Source: DASTSN01 sp035549175
GTDB lineage: Bacteria; Bacteroidota; Bacteroidia; Chitinophagales; Chitinophagaceae
Length of the DNA stretch: 64,000 nt
NCBI GenBank assembly: GCA_035549175.1
Contig: DASZRL010000092.1
Span: 62,001 to 126,000, forward strand
Direction of reading: 5' to 3'
The notes beneath the pieces are model-generated. The model ran no database searches, had not been told where the DNA came from, and saw only the letters and a program-made list of their open reading frames with translations. How positions within the stretch are numbered: position 1 is the stretch's first letter; each line of letters opens with the position of its first letter. Made by a program: the position numbers and the translations under genes. Below, piece after piece: positions 57,597 to 64,000 of the stretch.

Positions 57597-57935
57597 ATGG
57601 AACAGGAAAAAAACAAGGAAAAAGACTGGCGCCTGGATTGGAAGGGCCTGCTGAATTACCAATCGGTAGTGCGGCAGATCCCCTTTTTCCTGTTTCTCGC
57701 CTTCCTGGCTGTGGTGTATATCTATAACGGCCATTATGCCGACAACATTATCCGGGATATCAGCCGGACATCGACGGAGGTCAAGGAGTTGCAGTATGAA
57801 TATAAGACGGTCAAAAGCGAAGTGATGTTTCGCAGCCAGCAAAGCCAGCTGGCAAAGGCCGTGGAGCCGCTTGGATTAAAACCGTTAGCGGCGGCGCCAG
57901 TGGTGCTTCAGGACAGTGCAGGGGAAAATCCCTGA
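57597..57935 (+). CDS. ftsL: FtsL-like cell division protein
   Basis: 112 residues: a short cytosolic head (about 1-30, Lys/Glu-rich), one membrane helix (QIPFFLFLAFLAVVYIYN), and a periplasmic coiled coil (ISRTSTEVKELQYEYKTVKSEVMFRSQQSQLAKAV) ending in a Pro/Ala-rich tail. FtsL pairs with FtsB and helps activate FtsI and FtsW. The call rests on topology and the place between rsmH and ftsI, since FtsL is weakly conserved. Confidence 0.85.
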   Translation: MEQEKNKEKDWRLDWKGLLNYQSVVRQIPFFLFLAFLAVVYIYNGHYADNIIRDISRTSTEVKELQYEYKTVKSEVMFRSQQSQLAKAVEPLGLKPLAAAPVVLQDSAGENP

Positions 57936-57983
57936 AGCGGGATACGGGTTAACGGGTGAACAGCGTAAACGAACCGAAAGAAC

Positions 57984-60104
57984 TTGGAAATTAAACGCGA
58001 CATATTGTGGAGAGTATACCTCAGCTTTCTGGGCATTGTCCTGCTCAGTTTGCTGGTGGTTGGCCGGGCTTTCTACATCCAGCGGTTCCAGGGCAGTTAC
58101 TGGCGCAGTATGGGAGACAGCATGCACCAGAAATTTGTACGCCTGGACGCCGAGCGCGGAACCATTTATAGCGAAGACGGACAGATGCTGAGCACCTCGC
58201 TTCCCCAGTTCAATATTTACCTCGACTTCATGGCGGATGGCCTGCGCGCCAGAAACGGAAAGGTATTCCGGGAAAACCTGGATTCTTTCTGCTATGCCCT
58301 GGCTTCCTATTTCGGCGATAAGAAGATGTCGGAATACAAGCGGGAATTCCAGGCTGCCTACCGAAATAAGGAGCGGTATCACCTGCTGAAGAAAAAACTG
58401 AGTTTCGAGCAATACAAGGCCTTTCGCCAGTTCCCCCTGGTACGGCTGGGCCGAAACCGGAGCGGGGTTATTGCTGAAGTGAAGACATTCCGCAAGAATC
58501 CGTTTATGATGATGGCTCGCAGGACCATCGGCCTGTACCGGGAAAACGCGCAGATCATCGGCCTGGAAAGGACCTATGACTCGGTGCTGCGGGGCAAATC
58601 AGGGAAGCGACTGGTCCGCTACATCACCGGAGGGGTGCCGGTTCCGGTGGAAGGCTACGACATTGACCCGGAGAACGGAAAGGATATAATTACCACCCTG
58701 GATGTCAATATCCAGGACATCGCCGAGACGGCCCTGCTGCACATGATGGACCAGAGCGAATCCCAGTATGGGACCTGCATCGTCATGGAGACCAAGACCG
58801 GCAAGATCCGGGCTATGGCCAACCTGGGCCGCCGGCCGGACGGGAGTTATGATGAGGATTACAATTACGCCATGCTTACCACGGAGCCCGGATCCACCAT
58901 CAAACTGGCTACCCTGCTCAGTGTGCTGGGTGAAGGGAAAATTACGGCTAACGACCTGGTGGAAGTGGGAAGCGAAGGTAAAGGGTTTGTCGGGGTTCGC
59001 ATGGTTAATGATGCTGAGCGGGCACCCAAGCCGGTCCTTACGGTAAAAGAGTGTTTTGCGCATAGTTCCAATATCGGGATGAGTAAAATCGCCTTCAAGA
59101 CCTTTTCCACGGATCCCGACCGGTTCCTGGAGTATCTCCACCGGTTCAGGCTGGATACGGTTACCGGGATTGACCTGGTGGGGGAGGACCACCCGCGCAT
59201 CCCCCGGATCCGTCGAAACAACGAAGGCCTCCATGCCATGGTGACCATGAGTTTTGGTTACGCCCTGGAGGTCAGCCCGCTGCAAACCCTGACCCTGTAC
59301 AATGCCGTAGCCAACGGCGGAAGGATGATGAAACCTTACCTGGTAAGTAGCATCCAGAAAAACGGTATCACCGAAAAGGAAATCGGACCCACGACCCTGG
59401 TTGACCAGGTGGCCAGCCCCGAAGTGATCCGGGTGGCCCGGGACTGCATGGAAGCGGTAGTCAGGGAAGGTACGGCTAAGCTGGCCTTTCAGAACATGCC
59501 TTTTGCCGTAGCCGGTAAAACAGGTACGGCGCACGTGGCGGATGGCAACATAAAATATACCGACGGTGTTTACCAGGCCACTTTCGTAGGATACTTTCCT
59601 GCCGACCAGCCCCAGTACACCTGCATCGTGGTGATCCGTACCAAGCCCCATGCCCCGGTACATTTCGGGGGATCGGTGGCGGCCCCGGTTTTCCGGGAAA
59701 TCGCCACGCAGTTATATGCCATGTACGTGGATAAGAAAGTGGAATCCTCCTATGCGGTGGTTCGGGACAGTTCGGCTTACTATTATGCGGGCAGTACCGG
59801 GGACATTCGCCGGGTATACAACCAGTTGGGTGTTTCCTACCGGGACTCTTCGGCCAACAGCCAGTGGGCCAGTGTTTACCCGGTAGCTTACCAGCCGGTG
59901 GTCCGGGCGGATTTGCCAGGCCGCAGCGGGGTTCCCGATGTACGGGGCATGGGACTAAAGGACGCCCTCTACCTGCTGGAAAACTGCGGATTACGGGTCA
60001 CCGCCAAGGGGAAAGGAAAAGTGGTTACGCAATCGCCGGTGCCCGGCACGCCCTCGCGCAAGGATGCGGAGGTCGCGCTGGAACTGGCCGGATCATCGTA
60101 TTAA
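57984..60104 (+). CDS. ftsI: Septal peptidoglycan transpeptidase FtsI (PBP3) with C-terminal PASTA
   Basis: Crosslinks septal peptidoglycan. 706 residues, starting at TTG 57984 (MEIKRDILWRV): no ATG or GTG in frame upstream after the ftsL stop. Membrane helix about 10-30, pedestal (with RLDAERGTIYSEDG), then the transpeptidase with S304xxK307 (EPGSTIKLATL), SSN motif (HSSNIGMSK), and KTG at K512-G514 (AGKTGTAH). The last 65 residues form one PASTA domain (GVPDVRGMGLKDALYLLENCGLRV). The PASTA domain is common in Bacteroidota FtsI but absent in E. coli. Confidence 0.95.
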   Translation: MEIKRDILWRVYLSFLGIVLLSLLVVGRAFYIQRFQGSYWRSMGDSMHQKFVRLDAERGTIYSEDGQMLSTSLPQFNIYLDFMADGLRARNGKVFRENLDSFCYALASYFGDKKMSEYKREFQAAYRNKERYHLLKKKLSFEQYKAFRQFPLVRLGRNRSGVIAEVKTFRKNPFMMMARRTIGLYRENAQIIGLERTYDSVLRGKSGKRLVRYITGGVPVPVEGYDIDPENGKDIITTLDVNIQDIAETALLHMMDQSESQYGTCIVMETKTGKIRAMANLGRRPDGSYDEDYNYAMLTTEPGSTIKLATLLSVLGEGKITANDLVEVGSEGKGFVGVRMVNDAERAPKPVLTVKECFAHSSNIGMSKIAFKTFSTDPDRFLEYLHRFRLDTVTGIDLVGEDHPRIPRIRRNNEGLHAMVTMSFGYALEVSPLQTLTLYNAVANGGRMMKPYLVSSIQKNGITEKEIGPTTLVDQVASPEVIRVARDCMEAVVREGTAKLAFQNMPFAVAGKTGTAHVADGNIKYTDGVYQATFVGYFPADQPQYTCIVVIRTKPHAPVHFGGSVAAPVFREIATQLYAMYVDKKVESSYAVVRDSSAYYYAGSTGDIRRVYNQLGVSYRDSSANSQWASVYPVAYQPVVRADLPGRSGVPDVRGMGLKDALYLLENCGLRVTAKGKGKVVTQSPVPGTPSRKDAEVALELAGSSY

Positions 60105-60107
60105 AAA

Positions 60108-61571
60108 ATGACGTTACAGGATATTCTATATAAAGTGAGCATCCGGCAGGTGGTGGGCAGCACCGCCCTGGACGTTTCGGATGTTCAGTCCGATTCCCGG
60201 AAAATCAGCACGGGCGGCCTGTTTATCGCGATAAAAGGAGTAGCCGCTGACGGGCATCAGTTCATTGAGAAGGCGGTTGAGCAGGGCGCTGCCGCGGTGA
60301 TATGCGATCAGTTGCCAGTGAGCCGGGCCAGCCAGGTGACGTATATCGTAGTGGAGAACAGCGCGGAAGCCGCCGGCCTGATTGCCCATAATTTTTTCGG
60401 TCAGCCGACGACCCGCCTCAAACTGGTGGGAGTGACCGGTACCAATGGAAAAACGACGATTGCCACTTTATTATATAAGCTCTTTACATCCCTGGGGTAT
60501 CGATGCGGATTACTCAGCACGGTGCAAAACCTGGTAGGAGATAAGGTACTGGCAGCAACCCATACGACGCCGGATCCGGTCAGTCTGAACGCCCTGCTGG
60601 CGCAGATGGTCCAGGCGGGTTGTACCCATGCCTTTATGGAAGTCAGTTCCCATGCCATACACCAGCGCCGTATTGCCGGACTGGATTTTGCCGGGGCGAT
60701 ATTCAGTAACATCACCCATGACCATCTGGATTACCATGGCACATTCGATGAATATATCCGGGTAAAGAAATCCTTCTTTGATGGACTGGGATCGGGCGCC
60801 TTTGCCATTACCAATGCGGATGACAAGCGGGGTATGGTCATGCTCCAGAACACGGCGGCAAAACGGTACACGTACAGCCTTCGGACGCTGGCCGACTTCA
60901 AGGGGAAGATCCTGGAGAACGGCCTCAATGGCCTGGTGATGTTCGTGGATGATCACGAGGTTCATTTCAGGCTGATCGGGGAATTCAATGCCTACAATCT
61001 GCTGGCCGTATATGGGGCGGCTGTTTGCCTGGGTGAGGAGAGGCAGGAGGTGCTGCGGTGTCTCAGTGTGCTGACGGGCGCGGAAGGACGTTTTGATTTT
61101 TCCATATCGCCCCGGCAGCGGGTAATGGCGATTGTCGATTATGCCCATACGCCGGATGCGCTGCTCAACGTGCTGGCAACCATTAAGAAGTTACGCAAGG
61201 GTTCCGAGCGGATCGTAACGGTGGTTGGTTGCGGTGGCGACCGGGACAAGACCAAACGCCCGGTAATGGCCCAGGTCGCCTGTGAACATAGTGATCAGGC
61301 CATTTTCACCAGCGACAACCCCCGCAGCGAAGATCCGGCCCAGATTATCCGCGACATGGAGGCCGGACTGAACACGGCGGCACGCCGCAAATACCTGGCC
61401 ATTGTGGACCGCCGGGAGGCCATTAAGACGGCGATCAGCCTGGCCAGGCCGGATGACATCGTGCTGATTGCCGGCAAAGGGCATGAGAAGTACCAGGAAA
61501 TAAAAGGGGTGCGAAACCATTTTGACGATAAGGAAGTCGTGCGCGAGATGTTTAAGGAGCTGGATAAGTAA
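60108..61571 (+). CDS. murE: UDP-MurNAc-tripeptide ligase MurE, meso-DAP adding
   Basis: ATP-dependent ligase that adds the third amino acid to UDP-MurNAc-L-Ala-D-Glu. 487 residues: N-terminal UDP-binding domain (SDVQSDSRKISTGGLFIAIKG), central P-loop GVTGTNGKTTIATLL, HTTPDPVSLNALL, MEVSSHAIHQRRI, and C-terminal domain with DNPR (D403-R406). DNPR is the signature of meso-diaminopimelate-adding enzymes; Lys-adding MurE differs here. Its start overlaps nothing, being 3 bp after the ftsI stop. Confidence 0.97.
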   Translation: MTLQDILYKVSIRQVVGSTALDVSDVQSDSRKISTGGLFIAIKGVAADGHQFIEKAVEQGAAAVICDQLPVSRASQVTYIVVENSAEAAGLIAHNFFGQPTTRLKLVGVTGTNGKTTIATLLYKLFTSLGYRCGLLSTVQNLVGDKVLAATHTTPDPVSLNALLAQMVQAGCTHAFMEVSSHAIHQRRIAGLDFAGAIFSNITHDHLDYHGTFDEYIRVKKSFFDGLGSGAFAITNADDKRGMVMLQNTAAKRYTYSLRTLADFKGKILENGLNGLVMFVDDHEVHFRLIGEFNAYNLLAVYGAAVCLGEERQEVLRCLSVLTGAEGRFDFSISPRQRVMAIVDYAHTPDALLNVLATIKKLRKGSERIVTVVGCGGDRDKTKRPVMAQVACEHSDQAIFTSDNPRSEDPAQIIRDMEAGLNTAARRKYLAIVDRREAIKTAISLARPDDIVLIAGKGHEKYQEIKGVRNHFDDKEVVREMFKELDK

Positions 61572-61626
61572 AACGGATTTTTCGGACGGATTCACTATAA
61601 AAACCAAAAAAAGCAACCAGGCCAAC

Positions 61627-62904
61627 ATGCTGTATCACTTGTTCCAATGGTTTAAAGAGGTGGGAATCAAGTTCCCGGGAAGTGCCTTGTTTGATTTCAT
61701 CACATTCCGGGTGCTGTTGGCCGTGCTTTTTTCTCTGGTCATTACGCTGGTCTTTGGCAAACAGCTGATCAATATGCTCCGCAGGAAACTGGTCGGGGAG
61801 ACGGTGAGGGACCTGGGTCTGGCCGGCGAGCAACTCAAGAAGGGCACGCCTACCATGGGGGGCATCATCATCATCCTTGGAATACTGGTTCCCACGCTCC
61901 TGCTGGCCAACCTGAACAAAGTGTACATCCGCCTCATGGTCTTCAGCACTGTCTGGCTGGGTGTCATCGGGTTTCTGGATGACTACCTGAAGCTGCGCGC
62001 CAAGCGGATTGCTCAGCAGAAGGGGGAGGTTTACCGCAAGGGGGACCGTGACGGGCTGGCTGGCTGGTCCAAGATTCTGGGACAGATCGGGCTGGGCATC
62101 ATTGTGGGGGCCACCCTGTACTTCAACAGTAATGTTAAGACCTGGCGCGAGTTCATTGGAACGCCCAATCCGGCCGATACGACCATTAAGACCGTGGTGG
62201 TAAATGGAAGGGAACGGCATTTCGTGGAGACCAAGGTCCCCGTAACCACGATTCCTTTCGTGAAAAACCATGAATTCAACTATTCCAAACTGCTGCCGGC
62301 CTCCCTGCGAAACTATTCCTGGGTGTTGTATATCCTGATCGTGATATTCATTATCACAGCCGTGAGCAACGGGGCCAACATCACGGATGGCCTGGACGGT
62401 CTGGCCTCAGGGACCTCCGCCCTGATCGGGGTCTGCCTGGGGATCTTTGCCTATGCGAGCGGTAATTTCTTTTTTGCCGACTACCTCAATATCATGTATA
62501 TACCGGACCTGGGCGAACTGTCCATTTTCATAGCGGCTATGATCGGAGCCTGCATCGGGTTTCTTTGGTACAATTCCTATCCGGCGCAGGTCTTCATGGG
62601 GGATACCGGTAGCCTGACCCTGGGCGGTATCATCGCAGCGATTGCGATCATTGTGCACAAGGAACTGCTGATCCCGATTTTCTGCGGGGTTTTCCTGGTG
62701 GAAAACCTCAGTGTCATGATCCAGGTAAGTTATTTCAAGTATACCAAAAGGAAGTATGGTACCGGCAGGCGGATTTTCCTGATGAGCCCGCTGCATCACC
62801 ATTACCAGAAGAAGGGGTACCATGAAGCCAAGATCGTAACCCGGTTCTGGATTGTCACGGTGCTTTGCGTGGTGCTGAGTATCGTAACGCTGAAGCTGCG
62901 GTGA
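61627..62904 (+). CDS. mraY: Phospho-MurNAc-pentapeptide transferase
   Basis: Membrane enzyme that links phospho-MurNAc-pentapeptide to undecaprenyl phosphate, making lipid I. The start MLYHLFQWFKEVGIK at 61627 gives 425 residues; the frame open to 61522 lies inside murE. Ten membrane helices expected. Motifs: GTPTMGGIIIILG, FLDDYLKLRAK (DDxxK), NITDGLDGLASG, NSYPAQVFMGDTGSLTLGG (second Asp) and MSPLHHHYQKKG. A loop around 190-230 (with FIGTPNPADTTIKTVVVNG) is longer than in E. coli, as is usual for Bacteroidota. Confidence 0.96.
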   Translation: MLYHLFQWFKEVGIKFPGSALFDFITFRVLLAVLFSLVITLVFGKQLINMLRRKLVGETVRDLGLAGEQLKKGTPTMGGIIIILGILVPTLLLANLNKVYIRLMVFSTVWLGVIGFLDDYLKLRAKRIAQQKGEVYRKGDRDGLAGWSKILGQIGLGIIVGATLYFNSNVKTWREFIGTPNPADTTIKTVVVNGRERHFVETKVPVTTIPFVKNHEFNYSKLLPASLRNYSWVLYILIVIFIITAVSNGANITDGLDGLASGTSALIGVCLGIFAYASGNFFFADYLNIMYIPDLGELSIFIAAMIGACIGFLWYNSYPAQVFMGDTGSLTLGGIIAAIAIIVHKELLIPIFCGVFLVENLSVMIQVSYFKYTKRKYGTGRRIFLMSPLHHHYQKKGYHEAKIVTRFWIVTVLCVVLSIVTLKLR

Positions 62905-63004
62905 TAACGGCGGGCGCAGCCGGGACCTTTTGGCATACCAAAATATTGTGGTGCAGTGAAAACTGATACTTGTGAAAAAACCAACTCCGTACAATGCGGA
63001 CAAG

Positions 63005-64000
63005 ATGCGTAAACGGTTTGTCATACTGGGAGGAGGAGAAAGCGGAATCGGGGCGGCGTTGCTGGCCCAGCAAGCGGGGTATGAGGTCCTGGTGAGTGAC
63101 GAAGGTTCTTTGAAGGATTCCTACAGGAAGGAGCTGGTCCGGGCGGATATCCCCTTCCGGGAAGGCGGGCACGATGAATCAACTATCCTGGCTGCGGACG
63201 AGATCATGAAGAGCCCGGGTATCCCGGAAAAGAACGCTATGGTAAAGAGGATCCGGGAAGCCGGGATCCCGGTTATTTCCGAGATCGAGCTGGCCTACCG
63301 CTTCAGGGGAGACAGCCGGATCATCGCGATCACGGGGAGTAACGGGAAGACGACCACAACGGCCCTGACCTACCACGTGTGCCGGACCGGCGGACTGGAT
63401 TGTGCGCTGGTGGGAAATATAGGCTATTCCTTCGCCAGGCAGGTTGCGACGAACCCAAAGCCATTATATGTGGTAGAAGTGAGCAGCTTCCAGCTGGACG
63501 ATATCCACGAGTTCCGGCCTGACATCGGGATCCTGACCAATATCACCGAAGACCATCTTGACCGCTACGAGTACCAGTTTGAAAACTATATCAAGAGCAA
63601 GTTCCGTATCACTATGAACCAGCGACCAACGGACTATTTCATTTACAACGCCGATGACGAAGTGACGATGGAATATATCTCGCGGTTCAAGTTTCTATCT
63701 AACCCATTACCAATAAGTATGAAGAAAGAACTACCAAACGGAGCGTTTATCAAGGACGGGGACATGTATGTCAGGACGGGTGCGGATTATATGTCCATGA
63801 GCGTGTACGATTTTGCCCTCAAGGGGAAACATAACCAGTACAACACCATGGCTGCCTGCGTTGCCGGAGCCACGATGGACATTCGCAAGGAGAAGATCCG
63901 GGAGGCAGTCCAGAACTTCCAGAGCCTGGAGCACCGGATGGAATATGTGGCCACCATCCGCGGCGTCGAGTTCATTAATGACAGCAAGGCCACAAACGTC
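63005..64000 (+). CDS. murD: UDP-MurNAc-L-Ala:D-Glu ligase MurD, 3' end outside window
   Basis: Adds D-glutamate to UDP-MurNAc-L-Ala. The frame begins MRKRFVILGGGESGIGAALLAQ at 63005 and stays open to the last base, so about 332 residues are visible and the C-terminal part is missing. A GTG in frame at 62972 (MKKPTPYNADK) is another possible start. Motifs: the N-terminal Rossmann GGGESGIG, MKSPGIP, ITGSNGKTTTTALT (P-loop), VVEVSSFQLD, ILTNITEDHLDRY, FALKGKHNQYN and EHRMEYV. The next genes (ftsW, murG, murC) should follow in the dcw order. Confidence 0.95.
   Translation, partial: MRKRFVILGGGESGIGAALLAQQAGYEVLVSDEGSLKDSYRKELVRADIPFREGGHDESTILAADEIMKSPGIPEKNAMVKRIREAGIPVISEIELAYRFRGDSRIIAITGSNGKTTTTALTYHVCRTGGLDCALVGNIGYSFARQVATNPKPLYVVEVSSFQLDDIHEFRPDIGILTNITEDHLDRYEYQFENYIKSKFRITMNQRPTDYFIYNADDEVTMEYISRFKFLSNPLPISMKKELPNGAFIKDGDMYVRTGADYMSMSVYDFALKGKHNQYNTMAACVAGATMDIRKEKIREAVQNFQSLEHRMEYVATIRGVEFINDSKATNV

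Noticed and set aside
1..64000. CRISPR arrays, insertion sequences, prophage genes, tRNA or rRNA genes
   Set aside because: No regularly spaced repeats of 25-40 bp, no transposase or integrase motifs, and no cloverleaf-like or rRNA sequence were found in any gap.

Overview
This 64 kb window is a GC-rich stretch of a Bacteroidota chromosome, most likely of the order Chitinophagales (a Chitinophagaceae-like organism). The support is a type IX secretion (T9SS) gene (PorT-like) beside ubiE, a secreted metalloprotease with a T9SS-type C-terminal domain, a SusC/RagA-style TonB receptor with an N-terminal carboxypeptidase-like domain, an atpD-atpC pair separate from the other ATP synthase genes, a tatA-gatA-mltD cluster, and promoters of the Bacteroidota form (TTTG, about 20 bp, TAnnTTTG). 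Genes are dense, mostly housekeeping, and lack Shine-Dalgarno-like leaders. I see no tRNA, rRNA, CRISPR array, insertion sequence or prophage. The family-level placement is inference.

Layout. 0-11.5 kb: end of purA, a very acidic protein, pabB, then a leftward block of mltD, gatA, tatA, rplS, rny, zapA, a coiled-coil protein and pheT; a small rightward gene resembling a free T9SS sorting domain interrupts the zapA region. 11.5-12.1 kb: a 643 bp non-coding gap with phased DnaA-box-like sites in front of dnaB, a possible replication origin. 12.1-24.4 kb: dnaB, rsmE, terC-like, pyrD, a thiolase, a frameshifted small gene next to a TonB receptor, an ABC exporter and an M1 peptidase. 24.4-34.2 kb: MutS-like ATPase, pyrC, a Wzi/RemB-like barrel, porT-ubiE, engB, YkuK-like protein, the T9SS metalloprotease and a small periplasmic partner. 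34.4-44.9 kb: a leftward series including a frameshifted TIGR01777 epimerase, a GbsR-type regulator with a palindromic operator candidate, a two-lipoyl-domain pyruvate dehydrogenase E2, dnaX and an L,D-transpeptidase. 45-55.6 kb: atpD-atpC, envelope proteins, a five-module ThuA/sugar dehydrogenase/PKD/cytochrome c lipoprotein, yqgE, an orphan histidine kinase and queA. 55.7-64 kb: the division and cell wall (dcw) cluster mraZ-rsmH-ftsL-ftsI-murE-mraY-murD, with murD running off the end.

Functional themes: envelope building (dcw genes, MltD, L,D-transpeptidase, TatA, ZapA), DNA replication (dnaB, dnaX, two groups of DnaA-box-like sites), pyrimidine synthesis (pyrC, pyrD), and T9SS secretion (PorT, metalloprotease, lone sorting-domain-like protein).

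The strongest unusual signal is in dnaX. A run of nine A residues lies directly after the ATPase/collar domains, and both alternative frames reach a stop within three codons. This is the arrangement expected for programmed slippage that makes a short gamma subunit next to full-length tau. Also notable are the DnaA-box arrays at 11.9 kb and 55.7 kb, a 72 bp nested hairpin between rsmH and ftsL, a perfect 10 bp inverted repeat at the start of the histidine kinase, and two single-base frameshifts in homopolymers.
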